From: Alphaproteobacteria bacterium
GTDB taxonomy: Bacteria; Pseudomonadota; Alphaproteobacteria; Caulobacterales; Parvularculaceae
Direction: 5' to 3'
DNA: 64,000 nt
Assembly: GCA_016125455.1 (NCBI GenBank)
Contig: WGLS01000001.1
Location: 310,001 to 374,000, forward strand
Shown here: in pieces, positions 1 through 7,154 of the stretch
Layout of the letters: every line of letters begins with the position of its first letter
How positions within the stretch are numbered: the stretch's first letter is position 1
Translations under genes and position numbers: made by a program
The notes under the pieces: generated by a model
The model's database searches: none
Told to the model about the DNA's origin: nothing
The model's input: only the letters and a program-made list of their open reading frames with translations

Positions 1-8
1 CTCGCCGC

Positions 9-671
9 ATGGCGCAGTCCGCAAAGACGCTGGTGGATATCGGCCCGCTGGCCGTGTTTTTCGTCGTCTATTTTTTTGGCGAGCGCCTTGCGCCGATGAT
101 TGGCTCGCTGATTGGCCGGGATTTGCGGATTGAGGATGGCGGCGAATTATTCGCGGCGCTGGTCGCCTACATGCCCTGTTTTGCGGTCGCATTCGTCTAC
201 AGCGTCTGGCGGGAGCGCCGCATCGCGCCGATGCTGATCATCAGCTTCGTCATGGTCGTGCTGCTCGGATCAATGACGCTGCTGTTCAAGGACAAGACAT
301 TCTTCTTCATGAAGCCGACAATCGCCTACGCCCTATTCGCAGCAACCCTCGGCGGCGGTCTGGCGTCAGGCCGCAATCTCCTGAAAGCGGCGTTTGACGG
401 CGCGCTCAACCTGCCCGAGTCAGCATGGGCGACGCTTACGAAGCGGTACGCGATCTTCTTTGCAGCCCTCGCGATCGGTCACGAGATCCTGTGGCGTTGG
501 CTGATGCACGGTTGCGATTACAATGCAGGGCCGGCCTGCCCGGGCGAACCAATCTGGGTTCAGGCAAAGCTGTTCGGCTTCACGACAATCAACATTGTCT
601 TCGCTGCGGCCCAAGGTCCTTTCCTCGTCAAGCACATGAAGGACTCCACAGACGTCAATCACGCGCCCTGA
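9..671 (+). CDS. yciB: Septation protein A (YciB/IspZ family inner-membrane protein)
   Basis: A 220-residue polytopic membrane protein. It starts with a hydrophobic segment after ADIGP-like residues (VDIGPLAVFFVVYF), has further membrane spans, and carries the family signature FMKPTIAYALFA near residues 98-109, followed by W-rich helices and a C-terminal KHMKDS. YciB proteins act in the inner membrane and influence cell envelope synthesis and septation in Gram-negative bacteria; the biochemical activity is not settled. Length fits the family (about 180-220). The ATG lies only 8 bases from the window edge, so a longer N-terminus cannot be excluded. In many alphaproteobacteria this gene follows ftsY, which would lie outside the window. 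Confidence 0.9.
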   Translation: MAQSAKTLVDIGPLAVFFVVYFFGERLAPMIGSLIGRDLRIEDGGELFAALVAYMPCFAVAFVYSVWRERRIAPMLIISFVMVVLLGSMTLLFKDKTFFFMKPTIAYALFAATLGGGLASGRNLLKAAFDGALNLPESAWATLTKRYAIFFAALAIGHEILWRWLMHGCDYNAGPACPGEPIWVQAKLFGFTTINIVFAAAQGPFLVKHMKDSTDVNHAP

Positions 672-676
672 GACTT

Positions 677-712
677 GATCATCGGGCATTTGAAACGAAA
701 CGACCGATGATC
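677..712. other. Inverted repeat between convergent genes
   Basis: Perfect 9-bp arms (GATCATCGG at 677-685 and CCGATGATC at 704-712) with an 18-base loop, just after the yciB stop and before the convergent NUDIX gene. No T-run follows on either strand, so it is not a classical intrinsic terminator, though it may form a transcript-end hairpin. Confidence 0.45.
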
Positions 713-783
713 CTGATTCCCGTTTGGTCGCGCCGGTCTTGCGAGTAACCGGATTCTACTTTTTCGCCCGGCGCTCTAGCCCT

Positions 784-1314
784 TCAGACCCCGTCGGTCG
801 GATTTGAGAACGGCGGGAAGTCGTCCCGGCCGCAGGATTCGCGCCACTGCCGCAGCGCCCAGCCGACCGTCGGAAATGCTATTTCCGGCCAGGGAATGTC
901 CGCCCAGTCGAACATGTCGACCTCGATGCTTTCCGGACCGGGCCCGATTGCCGGATCCTCGAGGGTTGCGCGAAACATGATTTGCACCTGCGAAATGCGG
1001 GGCACCGAGTAGATGGCCAGCACGCGCTCGATCGCCAGCCGCGCCCGCGCCTCCTCCCAGGCCTCGCGCCGGGCGCCATCCTCAACGCTTTCATTGACCT
1101 CCAGGTAGCCGGCGGGAAGGGTCCAGAAACCCCGGCGCGGCTCAATCGCGCGACGGCAAAGCAGGATGCGCCCTTCCAGCGAGGCCACCGATCCGACAAC
1201 AATTTTCGGGTTCTCGTAGTCCACGAAGCCGCACCGCGCGCATACGGAGCGCAGGCGATCGTCCCCCTCCGGCACTTCTTCCACGAATTTTCGCGCAACG
1301 CGCAGTTCGGTCAT
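784..1314 (-). CDS. NUDIX hydrolase with partial zinc-ribbon N-terminus
   Basis: Predicted 176-residue pyrophosphohydrolase of nucleoside-diphosphate-linked substrates; the substrate is unknown. It begins with a CxxCG pair (CARCGFVDYENP) like the zinc-ribbon of NudC-type proteins, then the NUDIX box GYLEVNE...REAWEE. The usual Gly in EExGU is Arg (EEARA), as in the common proteobacterial subfamily with GFWTLPAGYLE. I chose the ATG at 1314 because AAGGAG stands 7 bases upstream; a longer frame to 1461 has no ribosome site. It converges on yciB. Confidence 0.85.
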   Translation of the reverse strand: MTELRVARKFVEEVPEGDDRLRSVCARCGFVDYENPKIVVGSVASLEGRILLCRRAIEPRRGFWTLPAGYLEVNESVEDGARREAWEEARARLAIERVLAIYSVPRISQVQIMFRATLEDPAIGPGPESIEVDMFDWADIPWPEIAFPTVGWALRQWRESCGRDDFPPFSNPTDGV

Positions 1315-1495
1315 TTCCCGGCTCCTTTTCGCTGCATTCCGACAATTGGTCCGGCGACAAGGGACTGACGCGGCCGATGGGCGGACGGGGCTGCGCCGCG
1401 CCCTGATAGTCGACTTTCGGAGCATCCACGAGTTTGCGCCGCTCACGACCGCAACAATCAAAACGTCTGCGGATGGTCCGTTTAAGGTCGATCAC

Positions 1496-1504
1496 TGTGG
1501 ATAA
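1496..1504 (-). other. Single consensus DnaA box
   Basis: TTATCCACA on the minus strand matches the E. coli DnaA box consensus TTATNCACA exactly. It sits in the gene-free 1315-1848 interval next to an AT-richer patch (1501-1560). I see no second box, so it may be a regulatory DnaA site or chance rather than an origin. Confidence 0.35.
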
Positions 1505-1523
1505 TTCCCGTAAGTGTTGCATT

Positions 1524-1542
1524 ATTGTCGATGACGGACAAT
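1524..1542. promoter_or_regulatory. Palindrome in the 1315-1848 intergenic region
   Basis: Perfect 6-bp arms ATTGTC / GACAAT separated by 7 bases, a geometry expected for a dimeric winged-helix operator. The 534-base interval between the divergent NUDIX and MarR genes otherwise holds no ORF I believe. If it is a MarR operator, the marR leader would be about 300 bases long, so assignment is weak. Confidence 0.3.
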
Positions 1543-1848
1543 CGGCAATCATATATTTACGCTCCGCGAGCAAATGATCCGCATGGGCTTTTGGCCGGCG
1601 TCGCCGGCACGAAGCCGGAGAAGTGCTCCGAGCCATCCAGGCCGACCTTTTCGGAAGTCCTGGGCGGAAGGAGCGGAACGCAAACGGCGCCATGCCTGAA
1701 CGCGTTCGCATCATTGGCGGCGACGGCCGCGTCAGAGACCTGAATGCGGCGCGCAGGATTTGCCCCGCACTCTCGTTGAAGGGCCAGGATCGCCAAATCA
1801 CCAAGGGCCGCACATCGCACCTACAGCCCAAAGACGGAGAAGCTTTAC

Positions 1849-2421
1849 ATGGCTTACGACCTCAGGAAATCCCCGGGCCACCTTCTGCGCCGCGCGCAGC
1901 AGTACGCCCACGATCTTTATTCGAAGGAAGTCGGCTCGAAGGGTCCGACGCCGCGTCAGTTTGAAGTGCTGCACACGGTTTCCCAGAATGAAGGCCTCAG
2001 CCAGACCGACCTCGTTCGCGCGACGGGCATCGATCGCTCGACCCTCGCTGACATGATTGCCCGCATGATCAAGAAGGGCCTGCTGTCGCGGTCGCGAACG
2101 AAAGAAGATGCGCGCGCCAACGCCGTCAGCATCACCGCGACGGGCAAGCGGATGCTCCAGGGCGCCATGAACAGCGTGAACAAGGCCGAAGTCGCGGCTC
2201 TCGCCGTTCTCCCAAAGACTCAGCAGGCCGCCTTCATGAAGGCGCTCGGCGCGTACGCTGAAGCGCTCGACAAGATGGAAGAAGCGCCCGCGGCGCCGCG
2301 CAAGAAGCGCGCAACCAAAAAGAAAGCCGCGCCGCGCAAGGCGGCCGCCAAGAAAGCGCCGGCCGCAAAGAAGAAAAAAGCGCCGGCTCGCAAGAAGCGC
2401 GCCGTCAAGCGCAAGCGCTAA
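1849..2421 (+). CDS. MarR-family regulator with lysine-rich histone H1-like tail
   Basis: 190 residues. Positions 33-120 carry a MarR-type winged helix: TPRQFEVLHTV, recognition helix QTDLVRATGIDRSTLADMI, and the wing RSRTKEDARANAVSIT. From about residue 147 to the end is a low-complexity Lys/Ala/Pro/Arg tail (RKKR, KKKAAP, KKAPAAKKKK repeats) like bacterial histone H1-like proteins and C-terminal tails of some HU proteins. The predicted role is DNA binding with extra non-specific affinity from the tail. The start is supported by GGAGAAG seven bases before the ATG. A strong terminator follows at 2498. The ligand is unknown. Confidence 0.85.
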   Translation: MAYDLRKSPGHLLRRAQQYAHDLYSKEVGSKGPTPRQFEVLHTVSQNEGLSQTDLVRATGIDRSTLADMIARMIKKGLLSRSRTKEDARANAVSITATGKRMLQGAMNSVNKAEVAALAVLPKTQQAAFMKALGAYAEALDKMEEAPAAPRKKRATKKKAAPRKAAAKKAPAAKKKKAPARKKRAVKRKR

Positions 2422-2497
2422 CCCAATTGCCGGTCGCCGTCAGGCGGCGGGCTCTGCCATGCGACGGTCTCATCATGAGGCCGAAGGGGCGACGCGA

Positions 2498-2532
2498 CCG
2501 CCGCCGCATCAGGGATGCGGCGGCGGTTTCTT
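2498..2532 (+). terminator. Intrinsic terminator of the marR-like gene
   Basis: A perfect 13-bp GC-rich stem (2498-2510 with 2514-2526) and a 3-base loop, followed by TTTCTT. Lies 76 bases after the marR stop and just before the convergent methyltransferase stop. Confidence 0.85.
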
Positions 2533-2541
2533 GTTGGGCGG

Positions 2542-3054
2542 CTATCGCGGACGACGCGGCGTCCACTCTCCGACAGGCGGCGCACCGGCCGTCGAACGGG
2601 TTCGGGGCGGATAGCCGCTAAGCGAAAGCGTTCGGTCATACATGACGATCGCGGCCGCGACCGACAGGTTGACGCAGAATTTCGTCGGAATCTTGATTAG
2701 ATAGTCGCATCTGGCGAGCGATTCCTCTGAGAGGCTGCCTTTCTCCGGTCCCAATAGATAAGCCGCCTGCAAGGGGTGTCGAAAAGTCGGCAGGTCAACA
2801 GCGCGCGGATCAAGCTCAACGCCGACGAGCGCGCATGCCTTCGGCAATAGCAATTCGTCCGGCGTCTCCCAGCTGTAGAGCGGCACATGAGCATCCGCCC
2901 GCGAGGTGTCGCTGTTCACGATTTCCCTTGCGCGATGCTGGGCGCCGATCGTGAAGACGAATGCCGCATTAAAGGCGTGCGCGGTTCTCAGGACAGCGCC
3001 AAGGTTCATTGCCTTGGAGATGCGTTCCGAACCTATCCCAAAATAGCCGCGCAC
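2542..3054 (-). CDS. TrmH/SpoU-family RNA 2'-O-methyltransferase
   Basis: 170 residues with the three SpoU motifs in order: motif 1 NLGAVLRTAHAF (near residue 17), motif 2 AAYLLGPEKGSLSEE (near 98) and motif 3 IKIPTKFCVNLSVAAAIVMYDR (near 120). These form the trefoil-knot SAM site. The enzyme methylates a ribose 2'-OH in tRNA or rRNA; the target base is not evident. Short, single-domain TrmL-like length. The last 25 residues (RTRSTAGAPPVGEWTPRRPR) are a basic extension. The ATG start matches the MRGYFGIG opening of close relatives. Probably co-oriented with xth, 12 bases apart. Confidence 0.85.
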   Translation of the reverse strand: MRGYFGIGSERISKAMNLGAVLRTAHAFNAAFVFTIGAQHRAREIVNSDTSRADAHVPLYSWETPDELLLPKACALVGVELDPRAVDLPTFRHPLQAAYLLGPEKGSLSEESLARCDYLIKIPTKFCVNLSVAAAIVMYDRTLSLSGYPPRTRSTAGAPPVGEWTPRRPR

Positions 3055-3066
3055 GCGCCCGCCGCC

Positions 3067-3864
3067 TCACAACGCAAGATCGAGGGAAACGGGCACGTGG
3101 TCCGAAGGTTTCTCCCACCCACGGCAATCCGAGGAAATGCGCAAAGCATCACGCCCTTTCGCCGTCGCCGCCTTCTTCAAAGCCGCGCTGACCCAGATAT
3201 GATCGAGCCTTCGACCGCGATTCGAGGCGCGCCAGTCGCGCGCGCGGTACGACCACCATGTATAGAGTTTCTCATCGCCAGGCGTATGTTCGCGAGCGAC
3301 GTCGATCCATCCGCCTTCGGAGATGACCGCCTTCAGAAGATCGGTCTCGACTGGCGTATGGGACACGACGTTCAGAAGCTGCTTGTGCGACCATACATCA
3401 TTCTCGCCGGGCGCGACATTCAGATCGCCGACAAGTACGGCCTTTGCGCGCGAACCGGGTCTTGGCCGCACGCGCAACTCCTCCAGGAATTGAAGCTTGT
3501 GCGCAAACTTCTCGTTCGCGGCGGGGTCCGGCTCGTCGCCGCCAGAGGGAACGTAGAAGTTGTGAACCCTGACGCCCCCCACGGTCACCGCGATGTGGCG
3601 GGCGTCTTCCTTGCCACAGAAGTACAGCCGCTCCACCTTCGACAATGGCAACCGGGACACCGTCGCGACGCCATGATGGCCGCCCTGACCATGCACGGCG
3701 GCATATGCGTAGCCGGCGGCGGCGAACGCCTTTGCCGGAAACTGATCTTCATTGCACTTGATCTCCTGAAGGCAGAGTACGTCAGGGCGTTCTACCTCGA
3801 GATACCTGACGGCGGAGTCGATGCGTAGGCGGACCGAGTTGATATTCCAGGTTGCGACCTTCAT
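3067..3864 (-). CDS. xth: Exodeoxyribonuclease III
   Basis: 265-residue AP endonuclease/3'-5' exonuclease of base excision repair. It opens with MKVATWNINSVR. Active-site residues of the EEP fold are visible: Glu34 (CLQEIK), Tyr104, Asp147/Asn149 (GDLN), Asp221 (RLDHIW) and the terminal SDH at 254-256. A longer frame reaches 4104 but overlaps the divergent TauE gene and lacks homology; the ATG at 3864 starts exactly at the conserved N-terminus. Length is normal for the family (about 260-270). The 63-base gap to the divergent TauE gene must hold both promoters. Confidence 0.95.
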   Translation of the reverse strand: MKVATWNINSVRLRIDSAVRYLEVERPDVLCLQEIKCNEDQFPAKAFAAAGYAYAAVHGQGGHHGVATVSRLPLSKVERLYFCGKEDARHIAVTVGGVRVHNFYVPSGGDEPDPAANEKFAHKLQFLEELRVRPRPGSRAKAVLVGDLNVAPGENDVWSHKQLLNVVSHTPVETDLLKAVISEGGWIDVAREHTPGDEKLYTWWSYRARDWRASNRGRRLDHIWVSAALKKAATAKGRDALRISSDCRGWEKPSDHVPVSLDLAL

Positions 3865-3927
3865 GGGGTCAGCCTTTTGCGGCGCCCTTCCCCTGGGCGC
3901 AAGCGGCCACCGCAAGGAGACGACGCA

Positions 3928-4695
3928 ATGACGCTGTTGCCTGAAGGGATCGGCGCTGTCGCCGCGGTCGCTGTCATTGTTTCGAGCTTCTTTACCGCCG
4001 CCGTTACGGCCGCCTTCGGCATTGGCGGCGGGCTGCTGTTGCTTGCGATCATGGGTGGCGCACTGCCGCCGCTCGCCGTGGTCCCGGTGCACGGCGTCGC
4101 ACAACTGGCGTCAAACACAAGCCGTCTCGCAATCCTGCGCCGGGACGTGGTCTGGCCGGCAATCGGCTGGTTCGTCGTCGGGTCGATGATTGGCGCAACC
4201 ATTGGCGCAAAAGTCTATGTTTCGCTTCCCCCATGGCTGCTGCGACTTGGCGTCGGCGTCTTTGTTCTGGTGACGACGTGGGGCCCTAAGCCGGCGGCGT
4301 TCCAACCCGGCCCGCGGACGTTTGCAGGCGTCGGCGCAGTCGGGTCGTTTCTGTCCATGTTTTTTGGCGCCACGGGCCCAATTGCCGCCGCGATGTTGGC
4401 GGCGACCGGCTGGGATCGGATGCGGGTCGTCGCAACTCACGCAGCGGCGATGACGGCGCAACATGGGATAAAATCGCTGGCGTTCGGCGCCATCGGTTTC
4501 ACGTTCGCGCCCTGGGCGGCGATCATCACCGGCATCGTGGTCGCCGGCGTCGCGGGATCATGGGTCGGCGCTCGAATTCTGAAGCGTCTGCCGGAGGCGA
4601 CGTTTCAGCGCGGCTTCAAGCTGGCGCTGACAGTTGCTGCAACCTATCTGATCGTTCGCGGGCTCATCGACGCCTCAGCCGCCCGGGCGGAATGA
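3928..4695 (+). CDS. TauE/SafE-family sulfite/organosulfonate exporter
   Basis: 255-residue inner-membrane protein with about eight hydrophobic spans. The N-terminal half has the family pattern TAAFGIGGGLLLLA and PVHGVAQLASNTSR; the C-terminal half repeats it as FFGATGPIAAAML and HAAAMTAQHGIKSLAFG. The family exports sulfite, sulfoacetate or related anions, but substrate prediction from sequence is unreliable. The ATG at 3928 has AAGGAG eight bases upstream. It is not adjacent to the sulfide island (which starts near 9.8 kb), so a role in sulfite export for that island would be an inference. Confidence 0.85.
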   Translation: MTLLPEGIGAVAAVAVIVSSFFTAAVTAAFGIGGGLLLLAIMGGALPPLAVVPVHGVAQLASNTSRLAILRRDVVWPAIGWFVVGSMIGATIGAKVYVSLPPWLLRLGVGVFVLVTTWGPKPAAFQPGPRTFAGVGAVGSFLSMFFGATGPIAAAMLAATGWDRMRVVATHAAAMTAQHGIKSLAFGAIGFTFAPWAAIITGIVVAGVAGSWVGARILKRLPEATFQRGFKLALTVAATYLIVRGLIDASAARAE

Positions 4696-4698
4696 CGC

Positions 4699-5289
4699 TC
4701 AAAACAGGTTGAGCGTCTGGCCCGCGATGCCGATTGGCCACCGCCCGAATTCAAAGAGCTGGAACTTCGCGAGAAAGACGTGCGGCTCGTCGTCAGACTC
4801 ACCCGTCGCGACAATTGCGAGCAGCGCTTCATGGGCTGCCTGGACGGCGGCGCCAACCGCGAGGTCTTTCATCGCATCGTCTGCAAGGTCTGACAGGCTG
4901 GCCGCTTCCTGGATCGCCGTCTTCGCGGCAGTCGAAACAATGTCGGCGGAAGCGGCTATGGCGAAACGAAGAGCGTCTTCGGACAGCACCTCAGCAGCGC
5001 GAACGGTCACATCGGCGCGAAGCGACTCTTCGGCATCCCATCCGGGTGTGTTCCAGTCGAGATTCTCAGCCGCCGCCGCGGCGTCTTCCCATTCGGGCAG
5101 AACGGCCACCTCCGCGTACGGAAAGCCGAGACCGTCTGCGAAAGCGCGCGCTGCCGCGTGTGCGCCGGGCGTCAGCTCCTCGCCGAGATTTGCAAACCAG
5201 GGAATGCCGCCAAGGCTGCGGACGAACTTCCCGACCCGCGCCAATCCGGGTAGATCGGCGGCGAGCTCGTCGAATTCCCGTTCGTCCAT
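4699..5289 (-). CDS. Conserved-looking hypothetical protein, Ala-rich and acidic
   Basis: I do not recognise this 196-residue protein. It is soluble (no signal peptide or membrane span), acidic and rich in Ala. It starts MDEREFDELAADLPGLARVGKFVRSLGGIPWFANLGEEL and ends with EFGRWPIGIAGQTLNLF. Internal helices of the type AAEVLSEDALRFAIAASADIVSTAAK suggest an all-alpha fold. Codon use and GC-richness match the neighbours, and the frame is clean, so I believe it is a gene. A small-RNA terminator lies about 100 bases upstream. It converges with the TauE gene 3 bases away. Confidence 0.65.
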   Translation of the reverse strand: MDEREFDELAADLPGLARVGKFVRSLGGIPWFANLGEELTPGAHAAARAFADGLGFPYAEVAVLPEWEDAAAAAENLDWNTPGWDAEESLRADVTVRAAEVLSEDALRFAIAASADIVSTAAKTAIQEAASLSDLADDAMKDLAVGAAVQAAHEALLAIVATGESDDEPHVFLAKFQLFEFGRWPIGIAGQTLNLF

Positions 5290-5390
5290 GGATTGCCCTT
5301 CCAGCTCCTCGTTGCGGCAGATGTCGCGATCCTCGACCTTGGCCGCAAGGGCCCCTTCAACAGGCGAAGGCGGCGTTGCGGCCCCGGCAA

Positions 5391-5423
5391 AGAAAAAGCG
5401 CCCGGTCGGTTAGACCGGGCGCT
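5391..5423 (-). terminator. Strong intrinsic terminator (minus strand)
   Basis: AGCGCCCGGTC at 5397-5407 pairs perfectly with GACCGGGCGCT at 5413-5423 (11 bp, 5-base loop); on the minus strand it is followed by TTTTTCT. It ends the candidate small RNA and any lolA read-through. Confidence 0.85.
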
Positions 5424-5532
5424 AAGCTGCGCTTGCGCGCCTGCGCCGGGAGGGGATAGTCCGGCGTCGGTAGGCGGCAAAGGACCTGCTAGCGGGGGGG
5501 CAACGCTGGTCCTGAATGAGCCGCCCAAGCAC
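5391..5532 (-). ncRNA. Candidate structured small RNA with own promoter and terminator
   Basis: Between lolA and the hypothetical gene the minus strand carries a complete small transcription unit of about 140 nt. A good sigma-70 promoter (5539-5566) is followed by nested complementary segments. GGCGGC pairs with GCCGCC, enclosing GGACC/GGTCC and AGCG/CGCT. A second hairpin is GCCGG/CCGGC. It ends in a perfect 11-bp terminator stem with a T-rich tail (5391-5423). I see no ORF in it. It does not show SRP, tmRNA or RNase P signatures that I know. It could instead be a leader/attenuator for the gene at 4699-5289, or only the lolA 3' region. Confidence 0.55.
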
Positions 5533-5538
5533 TGTTAC

Positions 5539-5566
5539 ATTAAATCCGCACCGCCGGTGTTTTCAA
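5539..5566 (-). promoter_or_regulatory. Sigma-70-like promoter of the small RNA
   Basis: On the minus strand TTGAAA (5566-5561) and TTTAAT (5544-5539) are separated by 16 bases. Each matches the consensus hexamers at five of six positions. The predicted start is near 5532. Confidence 0.55.
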
Positions 5567-5621
5567 GTGAAAAATACAAAAATCGCTTGCCTGTGACCAA
5601 GCGGCAAATTGGCGGGCGAGT

Positions 5622-6509
5622 TCAGCGGTTTAGAAATTCGCCGCCGGCATCCGGCACGCGGAACAGCCGGTTCGACACGTCGCCGCCTTCCTGAACGCCG
5701 CGCAGCGCGACAACGGTGAGTCCGCCCTGCGGATCAACAACCGACCATTCGGTGAGTTGCAGTGTCGGCGCGGCAAACGTCAACGTAAGCTCGCCCTCCG
5801 CTTCGCCTGCCGGGTCGACGAGCGTCACCGAGACGCGGCCCGGCTCACGGAAGACGTCGACCAGGTCGAGCTTCTCTGCGCTTAGGTCCGACGTCAGGAT
5901 AAACCGAAGCGGCGTCTTGTCGATCGGATAGAAATCGGTCGTATCAAGATCATTGTCGCGAACATAGACATTGCCCTGCGTGGCGACGATGACCAGCTGA
6001 GCCTCTTTTTCGCCAGCATACTCCATTCGCAACTGGCGCGGGCGGCGCAACCAGAGCTCGCCTTCGGATACGCCGCCGGACGGCGCAACCTGAACGAATT
6101 GCGCCTCCATGGTCGTCAATCCATCAAGGTAGGCCGCGACCTTTTCGGCGACTTCCTCGTCGGAGAGATCCGCGAATGCAATCGGCCCAATTGCTGACGG
6201 CCCGATCTCTGATGGCCCGTCGCTGTCCACGCGCGGGTCGGCGATGGCGCCGTCGTCGTTCGAGGCTTCAGTCGAGGCATCAGGCACGTCGGCCTGGACG
6301 CCGCCATCCGCGCCGCCCAGCGGCAAAGGCTCCGCGCTCGCGCGCGGCGCCGCCGGCTCCGCGTCATTGTCCGCAAGGACAGCCAGCACGAGGGGGCGCG
6401 CCGTGGAGGCTTCCGGTGACGCCAGTTGCGCCTCATGCGTTGCTCCCGCGGCAAATGCAGCGGCCATGAGCGAGGCGTGCGCGGCGATCGTGAACGGAAC
6501 AAAGGCCAT
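5622..6509 (-). CDS. lolA: LolA-family periplasmic lipoprotein carrier with long linker
   Basis: 295 residues. Residues 1-25 form a signal-peptide-like hydrophobic N-terminus (MAFVPFTIAAHASLMAAAFAAGA). Residues about 26-111 are a low-complexity Ala/Pro/Glu/Asp linker. Residues about 112-295 are the LolA domain: LDGLTTMEAQFVQVAPSGGVSEGELWLRRPRQLRMEY, TDFYPIDKTPLRFIL and a C-terminal DVSNRLFRVPD. LolA carries lipoproteins from LolCDE across the periplasm to the outer membrane. Usual LolA is about 200 residues, so the linker is the odd part. AAGGA lies eight bases before the ATG at 6509. Confidence 0.85.
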   Translation of the reverse strand: MAFVPFTIAAHASLMAAAFAAGATHEAQLASPEASTARPLVLAVLADNDAEPAAPRASAEPLPLGGADGGVQADVPDASTEASNDDGAIADPRVDSDGPSEIGPSAIGPIAFADLSDEEVAEKVAAYLDGLTTMEAQFVQVAPSGGVSEGELWLRRPRQLRMEYAGEKEAQLVIVATQGNVYVRDNDLDTTDFYPIDKTPLRFILTSDLSAEKLDLVDVFREPGRVSVTLVDPAGEAEGELTLTFAAPTLQLTEWSVVDPQGGLTVVALRGVQEGGDVSNRLFRVPDAGGEFLNR

Positions 6510-6697
6510 CTGGTGAATCCTTAACAAGCGCGACAGGGATATTCCTGACGTTTAACCTGCCTTTGCAACCGGGCCGAAATCGCCGATCCAGCAGGCGAAA
6601 ATATGGCGGGCTTTCACGTTTTCGCGATGCCCTGGGCCTAAGCCATATAGGATGGGCGGCCTAGTCCGCGAGCGTCGAGCCGGCGTAAACTTCCCCG

Positions 6698-6868
6698 ATG
6701 GACATGAAGCGCCGAGGCGCCCTACCCGAAAAGACCTGCCTCGCATGCGGCCGCCCTTTCAGCTGGCGACGCAAATGGGCCCGCAATTGGGACGAGGTCA
6801 AATACTGCTCCGATCGATGTCGACGCGGACGAAAGAACGTCGCGGCCGCGATCAAGGGCGCGCCTTGA
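6698..6868 (+). CDS. DUF2256 small zinc-finger-like protein
   Basis: 56 residues, translated by hand: it contains [16 protein letters not shown] and [16 protein letters not shown], that is CxxC...CxxxC, the DUF2256 hallmark with the invariant PFxWRxKW. Function is unknown; these proteins are frequently encoded beside FeS-type cryptochromes/photolyases, one of which lies 50 kb away here (57176). ATG codons at 6698 and 6704 are both possible; neither has a strong ribosome site. The 3' end overlaps the convergent trm112-like gene by 17 bases. The preceding 6510-6697 interval holds nothing else I can identify. Confidence 0.75.
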   Translation: MDMKRRGALPEKTCLACGRPFSWRRKWARNWDEVKYCSDRCRRGRKNVAAAIKGAP

Positions 6869-7154
6869 ACCGGGCGATTTCACGTTCATCAAGAGGGCGC
6901 GCCTCATCCATCAGCATGATCGGCACGCCATCGCGGATCGGAAACGCGACGCCGGCGGCGACGCTGATCAGCTCCATTCGTTCACGATCGAACGAGAGCG
7001 GTTTTTTCGTGCTGGGGCATACGAGCACTTCGAGAAGACGCGGGTCGATTTCAGTCGCCGGCAGCGGCGCCGCCTCATCGTCGCCGGCCCCGTCGCGTTC
7101 CGTCGCGCCGACATTGGATGCCGGGCCAGGCGGCGTGACATTTCCTACGTTCAT
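6852..7154 (-). CDS. Trm112/UPF0434-family protein with N-terminal extension
   Basis: 100 residues. Residues about 40-100 match the Trm112/YcaR fold: [17 protein letters not shown], then [21 protein letters not shown]. Typical members have about 60 residues and a CPxC zinc pair; here it is CPST, so the metal site is degenerate. Trm112 proteins activate or scaffold methyltransferases; the bacterial role is poorly defined. The first 40 residues are Gly/Pro/Asp-rich and likely disordered. The ATG (7154) overlaps the stop of the LON-domain gene in an ATGA, implying translational coupling. Confidence 0.8.
   Translation of the reverse strand: MNVGNVTPPGPASNVGATERDGAGDDEAAPLPATEIDPRLLEVLVCPSTKKPLSFDRERMELISVAAGVAFPIRDGVPIMLMDEARPLDEREIARFKARP

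Noticed and set aside
1142..1831. ORFs in the 1315-1848 interval (e.g. 229-residue minus, 113-residue plus)
   Set aside because: No ribosome sites, Arg/Pro-rich translations and overlap with the NUDIX or MarR genes; I see no gene there.
2887..3828. 313-residue plus ORF
   Set aside because: Lies opposite the RNA methylase and exonuclease III genes, whose motifs are unmistakable.
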